From positions 372,001 through 436,000 of the forward strand of contig CALLUD010000006.1 of NCBI GenBank assembly GCA_938011325.1: a DNA stretch of 64,000 bases. The letters run 5' to 3'. Below, one piece after another: positions 17,741-25,953 of this stretch. The position numbers and the translations under genes were made by a program. The notes below the pieces were generated by a model. That model was not told the origin of the DNA. It worked only from the letters and a program-made list of their open reading frames with translations, and ran no database searches. This stretch comes from an uncultured Spartobacteria bacterium (GTDB lineage Bacteria; Verrucomicrobiota; Verrucomicrobiia; Chthoniobacterales; JAATET01). The stretch's first letter is position 1. Each line of letters begins with the position of its first letter.

Positions 17741-18776
17741 AAAACGCTCCCCGTTTCATTTCCTCGAAGCGCTGGATGCGATCGAAGACGCCGCCATCCG
17801 CAAAATGCCGGCGAAATGCTTCGTCCCATCCGCCAAACACTTCTTCCACACGGAAAAGCTCAATCGCCGGAAATCGATCGGAAACCCCGGCCTGCTCGAC
17901 CCGGGGACGCAGCCAGTGCCGCGCGGCGATTTCCTGTCCCTTCGGACTGAACAGAAACTCGAGATATCCGGTTGCCACGCGTCGGGTTCCCCGTCGATCC
18001 ACATTTCGATCGACGATCGCGACAACCGGCTCCGCGAGAATGCTGGTCGAAGGATAGACCACCTCCACGGAATCATTTTTTTCCGCTGCGGCGCGCACTT
18101 CATTCTCCCACATCAGCAGGACATCACCTCGTCCACCGTCGACAAACTCGTTGAGCACCTTGCGGGCTCCGGCATTCAGCACCGGCGCGCGGGAATAGAG
18201 CGCCGCGATGAATCGTTCCGCGGCGGCTTCATCACCCCCATTTCGACGCAACGCATCCGCCCATGCCGCGAGATACGCCCAACGCCCGGCTCCGCTGACC
18301 TTGGGACTCGGGACCACGATTTCCACGGGTTTCTCGACGAGGTCGGCCCAATCACGAACTCCGTGGGGATTCCCCGTTCGAACCAGGAAGATGATCGTCG
18401 AGGTGTAGGGCGACGCTCCGTGAGGAAATCGCGTTCGCCAGTCCGGAGAAACGAAACCGGATTCCGCAAGCGCGTCGAGATCGGCTGCCGTGGCGAGCGT
18501 GGCGACATCCGCCTGAAGTCCGCGGAGAATTGCCTCCGCCTGTGCCGTGGAACCCGCATGCGAGACATTGACCTGCGCGCCGTCAGCCTCTGTCCACGCC
18601 TGGTTCACCTCCGCATAAAACTCCCGTGTCGCATCGTAGGAGACATTCAGCAGGGTCCCCGGTCCACGAAAGGGCCGGAACGCAAACCACACGCCCACAC
18701 CAAGGGCGATCAGCACGAGCAGCGCCAGCGCGAGACGGGATCGAATCCGGGAAAGGCTGACGGGCTCTTCTGGCAT
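17739..18776 (-). CDS. Sulfate/thiosulfate ABC-type substrate-binding protein
   Basis: The 345-residue protein resembles CysP/Sbp. An N-terminal hydrophobic segment (LALALLVLIALGVGVWFAF, about 14-32) may be an uncleaved anchor or signal. The mature part begins LLNVSYDATREFYAEVNQAW, the classic start of sulfate-binding proteins, followed by SHAGSTAQAEAILRGL, VSPDWRTRFPHGASPYTSTI, VPSPKVSGAGRWAYLAAW and GDVLLMWENE, all family signatures. It should bind sulfate or thiosulfate in the periplasm. No CysT/CysW permease or CysA ATPase is adjacent, which is unusual. An Rrf2 regulator, a family that often controls cysteine or Fe-S metabolism, lies two genes upstream in the same direction. Confidence 0.9.
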   Translation of the reverse strand: MPEEPVSLSRIRSRLALALLVLIALGVGVWFAFRPFRGPGTLLNVSYDATREFYAEVNQAWTEADGAQVNVSHAGSTAQAEAILRGLQADVATLATAADLDALAESGFVSPDWRTRFPHGASPYTSTIIFLVRTGNPHGVRDWADLVEKPVEIVVPSPKVSGAGRWAYLAAWADALRRNGGDEAAAERFIAALYSRAPVLNAGARKVLNEFVDGGRGDVLLMWENEVRAAAEKNDSVEVVYPSTSILAEPVVAIVDRNVDRRGTRRVATGYLEFLFSPKGQEIAARHWLRPRVEQAGVSDRFPAIELFRVEEVFGGWDEAFRRHFADGGVFDRIQRFEEMKRGAF

Positions 18777-18869
18777 CTTCCTTTGGAGTTACCCCGCCGA
18801 CCCGCCTTCTACCGGGTGCTCGAAACGTTCCTCTGCGGGCATTTCTTGCACCCGCTGGGGAGAACGAAA

Positions 18870-19661
18870 TCAAAGCACGCCTTCTTCGCGAGCCTGCCGG
18901 AGCGAGTGGGTCACATGCAGGACCACCGCAATTGCCTCCTGGGCCTGCTGCTTGGGATCCTGCGCGCGGGAAAGTCCGACCACGATCTCGACGGGCTGGG
19001 AATCCGCGTCCGGCACCGGGGTGAAACTGCGACGGTAAACGGGCTTCGCCGGATTGATCCTCCAGCGAAAATCCGGGGCGACCGAGCCATAGCGCGCAAA
19101 GGCCCCTTCCAGGATGCCCCGGGCCGTGTCATCGGCGGTCCATGCCTCCACATCGGTATCCCGCGCATAGACGTTTTCGCGCAGCAGGAATACCGCATCG
19201 TAGGAATAGCGCTGCAGCTCCTTCTCGAGCACCTTGATGTGGCTCAGTGGAGAATCCTCCCAGCAGCGCAGCGCACTCATCGGCTGACGCAGAACCATAT
19301 GCGCCGGTTCCCGGTAGGCGTCCAGATTCGCCACGGGGTAGGCCGTCACCTCGAGCCCGTTTACAAGCTGAAGCCGCGCTTCGAAAACCGCAATCATCCG
19401 AGCCACGGCATAGGGAGTCGATTCCTCGGACCCATGCCAGCCACCGACGACGAGCGCGCGGACCGGGCGATCCACCGCCAGGCGGCCGCAAACGTGAAAA
19501 TACGGAATCATGTCCTTCCGGAGGCCCGACTGCGTGGCTCCCCAGCCCACAATCAGGGAAGGCGAATCCATGGAGAGTTCCACCAGCGGACTGATCAATC
19601 CATCCAGGCTCCGGGGATCGGAGGAAAACCGATCGTCAATCTGAAGAGTGGTCGTGTTCAT
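18870..19661 (-). CDS. M14-like zinc carboxypeptidase/deacylase-type protein
   Basis: The 263-residue protein has VRALVVGGWHGSEEST around residue 72, where His76 and Glu79 fit the HxxE zinc motif of M14 peptidases and succinylglutamate desuccinylases. YPVANLDAYRE at about 108 fits the NPDA/NPxG region that follows in this family. A second zinc-ligand His could not be assigned with certainty. There is no signal peptide, so it is probably cytoplasmic. The start overlaps the end of the rrf2 gene by 26 bp, and the sulfate-binding protein follows after 93 bp. A role in sulfur or amino-acid metabolism is only suggested by the neighbours. Confidence 0.6.
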   Translation of the reverse strand: MNTTTLQIDDRFSSDPRSLDGLISPLVELSMDSPSLIVGWGATQSGLRKDMIPYFHVCGRLAVDRPVRALVVGGWHGSEESTPYAVARMIAVFEARLQLVNGLEVTAYPVANLDAYREPAHMVLRQPMSALRCWEDSPLSHIKVLEKELQRYSYDAVFLLRENVYARDTDVEAWTADDTARGILEGAFARYGSVAPDFRWRINPAKPVYRRSFTPVPDADSQPVEIVVGLSRAQDPKQQAQEAIAVVLHVTHSLRQAREEGVL

Positions 19662-20184
19662 GGAGAGAATTGTTTAGTTGAACAGTAGGCAATGCACCAC
19701 CATCTGCAACAAAAGAAATCTCCGCAAATGGCATCGGTGTTTTTTCCCATCGACATCGATTGACCGTGATCTCCGCAATATCGGCCAAAGTGTAGCGGTC
19801 CATCACCTCGACCATCGCCGAGTGCACGTCGAGCATCAGCAGGCGCAGGCCGCAATTGTCCCGGTCCGGACACGAACACGGCGTCTCACAGGAGTCGTCG
19901 ACACAGCGCAGCGGCCCAAGAGAGGTTTCCAGTGTCCGAAGCGCCTCGCCCACGGAGATCGTCTCCGCGGGGCGCGCCAGGGAATACCCACCATCCCTTC
20001 CCCGCTTTGCATTCAGCAGACCATGCGCACGAAGCCGGGCAAGAATTTGCTCGAGAAACGCCTCAGGGATGCCTTCCAGGGACCGAATCTCGAATGCCCG
20101 CACATGCGACCGCCCCACACGATGAGCGAGAGCAATGTCCAGTAAGGCCCGCAGTCCGTATTCTGCCCGTTTGGAAAGTTGCAT
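19636..20184 (-). CDS. Rrf2-family transcriptional regulator
   Basis: The 182-residue protein begins like IscR/CymR (MQLSKRAEYGLRALLDIAL) with a winged-helix DNA-binding domain (FLEQILARLRAHGLLNAKRG, GGYSLARP). Residues about 97-111 contain five Cys in the pattern C-x4-C-x3-C-x-C-x4-C (CVDDSCETPCSCPDRDNC), suitable for an Fe-S cluster or thiol sensing. The C-terminal tail after about 145 is longer than usual. It heads a minus-strand cluster with the M14-like protein and the sulfate-type binding protein. A palindrome lies over its start codon, suggesting autoregulation. Confidence 0.92.
   Translation of the reverse strand: MQLSKRAEYGLRALLDIALAHRVGRSHVRAFEIRSLEGIPEAFLEQILARLRAHGLLNAKRGRDGGYSLARPAETISVGEALRTLETSLGPLRCVDDSCETPCSCPDRDNCGLRLLMLDVHSAMVEVMDRYTLADIAEITVNRCRWEKTPMPFAEISFVADGGALPTVQLNNSLHEHDHSSD
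19669..19686. promoter_or_regulatory. Imperfect second copy of the Rrf2 palindrome
   Basis: ATTGTTT-AGTT-GAACAGT lies inside the 3' end of rrf2, 7 bp upstream of the M14-like gene start. It has the same 7-4-7 layout as the perfect palindrome at the rrf2 start, with two mismatches in one arm. It may be a weaker operator or chance similarity. Confidence 0.3.
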
Positions 20185-20200
20185 TGTTTACTAAAACAAT
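20183..20200. promoter_or_regulatory. Perfect palindrome over the rrf2 start codon, likely operator
   Basis: ATTGTTT-ACTA-AAACAAT is a perfect 7-4-7 inverted repeat in an AT-rich island. Read on the minus strand, its end forms the ATG of the Rrf2 gene. The size and spacing fit the dyads bound by Rrf2 dimers, so autorepression is likely. A 5-bp outer dyad (GTTTA/TAAAC) is also present. Confidence 0.55.
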
Positions 20201-20274
20201 AAACTTTTCTCAGCGTCGATGAAAAGTTCGGCCTCAGCAAAGGCCTCAACACCGCTTTCGTGCGATCTGGAAGC

Positions 20275-20421
20275 ATGAAGAAGACCTCATCGAAGTCAGG
20301 ATACACCCCGCGATCCAAGCTGGGCCCCGCCGGGAAAACCCGCCCACCCAAAATCGAAAAGCTCACCGGCAACGAACTCCCTCCTCCGGATCGTCCTAAA
20401 AACGAGTCTCCGGCCGATTGA
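20275..20421 (+). CDS. Possible small basic protein, 48 aa
   Basis: A short plus-strand frame starts with ATG after TGGAAG and encodes a Lys/Pro-rich peptide (MKKTSSKSGYTPRSKLG...). It lies between two minus-strand genes and ends 33 bp before the panE stop. Composition is consistent with a small cytoplasmic basic protein, but there is no homologue I recognise and it may be chance. Confidence 0.3.
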   Translation: MKKTSSKSGYTPRSKLGPAGKTRPPKIEKLTGNELPPPDRPKNESPAD

Positions 20422-20454
20422 TTGGAAAGAACTCCTCACCGACAACAGAGCGAA

Positions 20455-21375
20455 TCAGCGCAGGAGGAGCTTGGCCTTCTGCTGCGTGAGGCGCCCGAGA
20501 AGCTCGGTGCGGATCAGATCGACGGGCGGACGGGTGGTCGCGGCGAGACGGGCGAGTTCGAGATTGAGAGAATCGATCTCGGTGGGGCGTCCGTTGCGAA
20601 TGTCCTGCAGCGTGGAAATGAGCACGCCGCTCGAGCCGCGGCTGATCGCGAGCGCGTTTTCGAGTAATTCCCCCTCGGTCAGCGCAACGTGACGGGTGTT
20701 TGCGAGCGCCACACATTCCACGATGACGGCACGGGCGAGCGCCAGCACGTCTTCATCACGAGCGAAGATGCCATTGTCCACGTCGAGAAGCGGGCAGATC
20801 GAGTTGAAGACGGCGTTCAGGATCGTCTTCTTCCAGACATCGCGCTGGATGTTTTCCTCTGCATGAAAGGGGAACCCTTCGGTGCTCAGCAATTCGACAC
20901 AGCGCGCGAGTTCCGTGGACGTTCCCCGGACGAGGCCGATCGGCGAGGACCTTACCGGCCGAAATCGGACTTCGTTCCCGGCAATCGTTTGTGCGGTCAT
21001 GTAGAGCACGCAGCGATAAACGGAGAATCCCGCGGCGAGAAATGGCTCTTCTACGCCCATCCCGTTTTGCATCACGATCAGCGGCGCATCGGTCGCCTTC
21101 GCGGCCAGCGTCTGCGCAAGCATCGCGTTCGCGTGAGACTTCGTCGTCAGGACGACCAGTCCTCCCAAGGTTTCCATGCGGGACAGCGCCCGCGTCTCGA
21201 CCTCGGCACGCCATGTCGCGTGTTCCGCACATTGAACGCTGATCGAAATCCTCCCCTCCGGAATGTCCCGGCGACTTGTCCGAACGAGCACCACGCGCCG
21301 CCCTTCTCGCGCCAGGCTCGCTGCCAGCGCGAGTCCGACAGCACCGCCTCCCAGAACGTGAATCGGCTCGCTCAT
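20455..21375 (-). CDS. panE: 2-dehydropantoate 2-reductase (PanE/ApbA family)
   Basis: The 306-residue protein has an N-terminal NADPH Rossmann motif (VLGGGAVGLALAASL). The interdomain ketopantoate-reductase signature KKTILNAVFNSICPLL at about 180-195 carries the catalytic Lys and Asn residues. NGRPTEIDSLNLELARLA at about 260 holds the conserved Glu and Asn. The reaction is NADPH-dependent reduction of ketopantoate to pantoate in coenzyme A synthesis. Family members also act on other 2-keto acids, so the exact substrate is not certain. It is followed after 6 bp upstream by the GFA-family gene on the same strand, so the two may be co-transcribed. Confidence 0.85.
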   Translation of the reverse strand: MSEPIHVLGGGAVGLALAASLAREGRRVVLVRTSRRDIPEGRISISVQCAEHATWRAEVETRALSRMETLGGLVVLTTKSHANAMLAQTLAAKATDAPLIVMQNGMGVEEPFLAAGFSVYRCVLYMTAQTIAGNEVRFRPVRSSPIGLVRGTSTELARCVELLSTEGFPFHAEENIQRDVWKKTILNAVFNSICPLLDVDNGIFARDEDVLALARAVIVECVALANTRHVALTEGELLENALAISRGSSGVLISTLQDIRNGRPTEIDSLNLELARLAATTRPPVDLIRTELLGRLTQQKAKLLLR

Positions 21376-21381
21376 TTCGAA

Positions 21382-21804
21382 TCAGCGCCGCGGGGCGTAG
21401 TTGGGGTATTGGGGAAGCGCGGCATCCATCACGTCCCAGGGCTGCGCGTCGCATATGAAGATGTTTCTGGCGGGGCGAAACACAGCGGGATTGTCCAGGC
21501 TGCCTGCCATCAGGCCGATGCGGTCACGCTCGGGGTCTTCGCCCACGGTCACGGGTGACCCGCACGTCGCACAGAACCCCCGGACGTTCCTCCGGCCATT
21601 GATTCGGATCGTGACGTGGCGCTGCAGATGCCCGGTGGCGGGAATTTCCAAAGCGCTCAAGGGAACCACCAGCACGGGAGCGTAAGCACCGCCCGTGACC
21701 TGCTGGCAGTCGCGGCAGTGGCAGTTGTGCATCGAGAGCGGATGCGCGCGGCACACGTAACGAAACGCGCCGCACAGACAACCGCCGGTAAAGGGAATCT
21801 CCAT
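21382..21804 (-). CDS. GFA-family (glutathione-dependent formaldehyde-activating-like) zinc protein
   Basis: The 140-residue product from the chosen ATG begins MEIPFTGGCLCGAFRYVC. The frame is open 25 codons further upstream, but family members start close to this Gly-Cys motif. Zinc ligands are visible in CLCG, HNCHCRDC and CATCG, the standard GFA/CENP-V pattern. The first described member acts on the formaldehyde-glutathione adduct, but most homologues have unknown roles. It is divergent from a MocR-type regulator and 6 bp from panE, so it may be controlled by that regulator. Confidence 0.85.
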   Translation of the reverse strand: MEIPFTGGCLCGAFRYVCRAHPLSMHNCHCRDCQQVTGGAYAPVLVVPLSALEIPATGHLQRHVTIRINGRRNVRGFCATCGSPVTVGEDPERDRIGLMAGSLDNPAVFRPARNIFICDAQPWDVMDAALPQYPNYAPRR

Positions 21805-21880
21805 GAGGCAGGAGCATGCCCTCCGCGCACCGCCGGAACAGATGCAGCCGGAGGGATTTTCTCCTTTCACACGTGACAAA

Positions 21881-21911
21881 CTGTATAAGAGAACAATGGC
21901 TCGCGCTGTAT
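21881..21911. promoter_or_regulatory. Direct repeats in the GFA/MocR divergent region
   Basis: CTGTAT occurs twice with starts 25 bp apart (21881 and 21906), each followed by a GAAC/GTTC-like element. MocR-type regulators commonly bind directly repeated sites in such divergent spacers. The first copy also forms a TATAAG -10-like hexamer. An AGGAGG (21929-21934) precedes the regulator start by 12 bp. Confidence 0.35.
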
Positions 21912-21946
21912 CTGTTCAATCGCGAAAAAGGAGGAAACCTCGTGCC

Positions 21947-23380
21947 ATGCACATAACGAGGTCCTCTGCCAGCGGACCGCTCTACGAGCGGCTGGCCAAC
22001 GTGCTCGAAGAGTTGATCGAGCAGCGCGCGCTGCGGCCCGGCGACCGCATGCCGTCCGTGCGGCAGTTCAGCGCCCATCAGCGCGTAAGCATTCCGACTG
22101 CGCTGCAGGCCTACGTGACGCTCGAGACGCGCGGCCTCATCGAGGCGCGGCCGAAGTCGGGCTTCTACGTGCGTCCGCGGCTTTCGGAGTTGACCCGTGA
22201 GCCGGCGGCCTCGTCCGTGACGCCGCGCATCACGACACTTGGCGACCCCGACCCCGTGGAGTCCCTGCTTGCCGACCACGCGAATGCGAAGCTCGTCCCT
22301 TTTGGGGCCGCGCTGCCTTCACCGGAGCTGCTGCCGGGCATCAAGCTCACGCGCACGATGGCCGCGATCGGGCGCCGGCTCGGGGCCGACAGCATCGGCT
22401 ACGACCTTGCACCCGGCCACGAGAGCCTGCGGCGTCAACTCTCGCGCCGTTCGCTCGAATGGGGCTGCGCGCTCACGGCGGACGACTTTCTCGTTACCGT
22501 CGGCGCGACGGAGGCCGTGTCGCTCGCCCTGCGCGCCACGTGCGAGCCCGGCGATACGGTCGTGATCGAGTCCCCAAGCTACTTCGGCCTCGCGAACACG
22601 CTGCGGGAACTTCGCCTCAGAGCGCTGCCCATCCCCGTCCGCGCCGCCGACGGACTCAACCTCGAGGCCTTTGAGCGCGCCGTGCGCCGCTGCCGCGTGC
22701 GGGCCTGCGTGGTCGTGCCGAATTTTCACAACCCAATAGGCTTCGTCATGCCCGACGAAAACAAGCTGCGTCTCGTCGAGATTTGCGCGCGCAAGCGGAT
22801 CACCATCATCGAGGACGACACCTACGGCGACCTACCCCACGACGGCGTGCGGCCGCGCTGTCTCAAGGCGTTTGACGAAAACGTAATCCTCTGCGGCTCC
22901 TTCTCGAAGAAGCTCGCGCCCGGCTACCGCGTCGGCTACATCGCCGCCGGGCCGTGGCAGCCGCGCGTGCGCGCCCTCAAGCAGACGAGCACCCTCATCG
23001 GCGCGCTCCTGCCTACTCTTGCCGTGGCCGAGTTTCTCAAGACCGGCGGCTACGACCGCTATCTGCGCGGCGTGCGACAGGCCTACCGCGTGCAGGTCGC
23101 GCGCATGCAGGAGGCCGTGGCCGCGAGTTTCCCCGAGGGCATCGGCTTGTCCCGGCCCCGCGGCGGCTATCTGCTGTGGTGTGAACTACCCCGGCGCGTT
23201 GACGCCGTGCGGCTGCTCGAACGGGCGCGCGAGGCGGGCATCAGCATCGCGCCCGGTCCCATGTTTTCGCCAACCGGTGAATTTCGAAACTACATCCGGC
23301 TCAACTGCGGTTACCCATGGAACGCCCGCATCGAGAATGCGATCGACACACTCGGCCGCCTCATCCGCGAGTTCGCCTGA
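21947..23380 (+). CDS. MocR-type regulator (GntR winged helix fused to PLP aminotransferase domain)
   Basis: From the ATG behind AGGAGG the product is 477 residues. Residues about 10-75 form a GntR winged helix (LYERLANVLEELIEQRALRP, DRMPSVRQF, LIEARPKSGFYV). The rest is a fold-type I aminotransferase domain with the PLP Lys in GSFSKKLAPGYRVGYI (about 319) and VPNFHNPIGFVM for the cofactor Asn region. MocR proteins use PLP or its amino-acid adduct as effector (PdxR, GabR). The target here is probably the divergent GFA gene or itself. An in-frame ATG 17 codons upstream is an alternative start. Confidence 0.92.
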   Translation: MHITRSSASGPLYERLANVLEELIEQRALRPGDRMPSVRQFSAHQRVSIPTALQAYVTLETRGLIEARPKSGFYVRPRLSELTREPAASSVTPRITTLGDPDPVESLLADHANAKLVPFGAALPSPELLPGIKLTRTMAAIGRRLGADSIGYDLAPGHESLRRQLSRRSLEWGCALTADDFLVTVGATEAVSLALRATCEPGDTVVIESPSYFGLANTLRELRLRALPIPVRAADGLNLEAFERAVRRCRVRACVVVPNFHNPIGFVMPDENKLRLVEICARKRITIIEDDTYGDLPHDGVRPRCLKAFDENVILCGSFSKKLAPGYRVGYIAAGPWQPRVRALKQTSTLIGALLPTLAVAEFLKTGGYDRYLRGVRQAYRVQVARMQEAVAASFPEGIGLSRPRGGYLLWCELPRRVDAVRLLERAREAGISIAPGPMFSPTGEFRNYIRLNCGYPWNARIENAIDTLGRLIREFA

Positions 23381-23428
23381 CCTGTCTCGTGATACAAATC
23401 GCTCTGGCGGCCCATGCCGGAAAGCGAC

Positions 23429-25826
23429 CTAGGCAGCCTTTCGTCGACGCAGGAGGATCGCGGCGCCAAGCAGCGCGGTGACGGCGATCGCGCATTCGTG
23501 CGGCTCGGGCACGGCCGTGATCGTGAACTGGAGAGCGGTCGGGTTTGCGTTGTTATTGAACGAAAACGTCCCGGCAAAGCCGCCCTTGTTCGTGTAGCGA
23601 AAGCTGGCGATGTCGATGTTGGTCCCCTCAAACAGGATGAGCGTGTAGGGCGTGCCCACAACCCAGCCCTCATCGGCGAACGTGAATTCGTAGAACGTGC
23701 CGGGCGCACCGTATCCCGTTAGGATGTCGAGGGCGAGCTGGTCGGATTCCGGGGAGGTGGGGCCAAGATCGAAGAGAAGCGTGCCGGACGTCCAGTAGAG
23801 GGCCTGCGCCGTGAGGGTGCCGCCCGGCGCGACGGTGCCTGCGTTCAGCATGATGGAGCCCACATGGCCGCTGCCTCCCAGCGTGCCGCCATACATGTCC
23901 ACGTTTCCCTGCCCGAAGGAGAGGCTGCCGTCGACGATGAGCGTGCCGGCGTTCAGCGTCGTGCCCCCGATGAAGGCGTTCTGGCCGGACAACACGAGGG
24001 TGCCTTCCGTTTCCTTCACGAGTCCGCCGTCGCCCGCGATGTTGCCGGAAAAGTTGCCGGAGTTCACGGTGAGCGTGGTCGAGGCGGACGTGCCGATATT
24101 CACCGTGCCGGCGCCGAAGAGCGCGTTGATGCCGTCGCCGGTTTGATCCTGAAAATCGAGCGTCGCGCCGCTGGCGATGGTGGTGGCGGAAGCGACTGCG
24201 GTGAGCTCGGCAAGGCCGCCGTTGCCTGCAACGAGGGTGCCGACCTGGACGGAAACCTGTGCGGTATCCGATGCAGTCAGACTGGTCGGAGCGAAGACGA
24301 CGGTGCCGGTGTTCCCCGTGCTGCCGATGGTCAGGGTCGCGTTGTCGTTAAACGTAACGGCGTTGTCGACCGTCAGCGTGTTACCGGTGGTGACGGAGAG
24401 CGTGCCGGTCTGGTCGGCGCCGACGGCGAGGGTCGCCGGGCCGCCGGAGAGCGAGAGGTTCGCGATGGCGCGCAACTCCCCCGCGCCGAGGGTGGTCGTT
24501 CCCGTGCCGAGTGCGTCGGCGCTGGCGACTTCGAGCAGCCCGCCCTAGACGAACACGCCGCCCGAGAACGTGTTGGAGGCCGTCAGGCGGAGGCGGCCTT
24601 CGCCGGTCTTGGGTAAGCGCACCAAGACGTATGGTTAAGAGTTACGCGCCTTGGCGGAGGCGGCCTTCGCCGGTCTTGGTAAGCGCACCGGGACCGCTGA
24701 GAGGGCTGGGAATCTGGGCGTTGCCGCCCAGCGTGTCGACGGTGAGGCCGCCACCGGCGATCACCACGCTGCCGGCGTTGAATCCCTCGATCAGCAACGT
24801 GTCGGTCACCGACGAGCCACCGAGGAGGTTCACCTGCGCGCCATCGAATTCCATCGACGCGCCGTCGGCGTTGCCTGCGTTGATGGTCTGGGTAACCACC
24901 CAGGAATTCGTCACGGCGAGCGAACCGGTAATGCCGTTCCCTGCGGCGAGTTCGATCATGGTGGCGGTGATGACGGAGCCGTTGGACGCGTTGAATTCGC
25001 CATTGCCAGCGGAGCCGATGGTCAGCGTGTTGGTGGTCGTCCAAAGGGCGTCGTCCAAAGTCACCTCGCCGCTGGAGCCTGCGTTCAGGCCAATCTGCGA
25101 CGATTCGGCCGTTACCGCCGCGCCGTCGCCGATCGTGAGGCTCAACGCCAAGATGAGCGACGTGCCGCTGGCCTGGACTTCGCCCGTGCCCTGCCCACCG
25201 ACCGTGATGGCCACGGGCGTGCTCTGCTGCACCGCCTTCCACGTGCTGTCCGTGAGCTGGAGGATGCCGTGCGAGCCTGCGAGCGTGCCGACGGAGCCCG
25301 TCGTGCTTTGCAGCGTCGAGCCGTTCTGGAGCACGAACGTGGCATTGCCCGCGTAACCGATGTAGGTCGCGTCGGGCGACAGGTAGGCCCCGTCCACGTT
25401 CACGTTGCCGGTCGCGTCCGCGCCGTAGCCGGCGTAGAAGTCGCGGGTGTTCATGAGGGCCTGTGAGCCGATGGTGAGCGTGCCGGTGCCGGACGTGCCG
25501 GCGTAAAAGTCGTCGGAGTCGAAACTCGATTCGTCGCCTGGCATGACCGCCAGCGTGCTGCCTCCATCCAGGTTCACGCTTCCGACGGCATTGGCTGCCG
25601 AGGACTGTGCCGTGCCCCCGTTATCGATGATGATGGGTTCGCTCACCGGGACGGATCCGCTGCTCCAGTTCTCCCCGTCGTTGAAGTTGCCGGTGCCATC
25701 CAGCACCAACGACACCTGCGCCCGTGCTTGCGGACTCGCGAGCGCGCCGATGAGGAGCAGCAAAGGCACGGCTCCGGACCGAAAGAGAGGAAAGCCAATT
25801 CGATCAAATTCTCCGGAGGGGCGCAT
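23429..25826 (-). pseudogene. Broken PEP-CTERM autotransporter-repeat protein
   Basis: Two frames carry one protein. The 5' part (from 25826) has a signal peptide (VPLLLLIGALASPQARA) and beta-helix repeats such as GTLTIGSQALMN, and stops at a TAA at about 24642. The 3' part (to 23429) continues the repeats (GGLVKETEGTLVLSGQNAFI, an autotransporter-associated beta-strand motif) and ends with a PEP-CTERM sorting signal (VPEPHECAIAVTALLGAAIL, then RRRK). A 67-bp insertion at 24587-24653 separates them. Removing it restores one frame reading GEGRLR-LTASNTFSGG, but a second lesion, TAG at 24545-24547, remains. The intact protein would have been about 777 residues, exported and sorted by an exosortase. 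Sequencing or assembly error is possible for the insertion, less so for both lesions. Confidence 0.8.
24587..24689. repeat. Short direct duplication with 30-bp filler inside the broken PEP-CTERM gene
   Basis: A 36-bp segment (24654-24689) is repeated at 24587-24623 with one extra G. Between the copies lie 30 bp (24624-24653) whose ends form an imperfect inverted repeat (AAGACGTA.../...TACGCGCCTT). The extra base makes the insert 67 bp and shifts the frame. The pattern looks like template-switch or microhomology-mediated repair rather than a transposon footprint. Confidence 0.8.
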
Positions 25827-25953
25827 GAACGACAGTGGTTAGCCTCCCCATGCATTGTCAAGCGCAGGGCGACTTTCAGGTTCGATCGCTTCGCCGACGC
25901 GATGGAACAAGCCGTCTCTATGATGTCCCATGCCTTCGTGCCGGCGTCCTCAG

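Noticed and set aside
24545..24653. Programmed frameshift or stop readthrough in the PEP-CTERM repeat gene
   Set aside because: There is no slippery site, and two separate lesions with a short duplication point to decay instead.
23429..25826. Two separate genes rather than one broken gene
   Set aside because: The 3' part lacks a signal peptide and the 5' part lacks the sorting signal; removing 67 bp joins them in frame.
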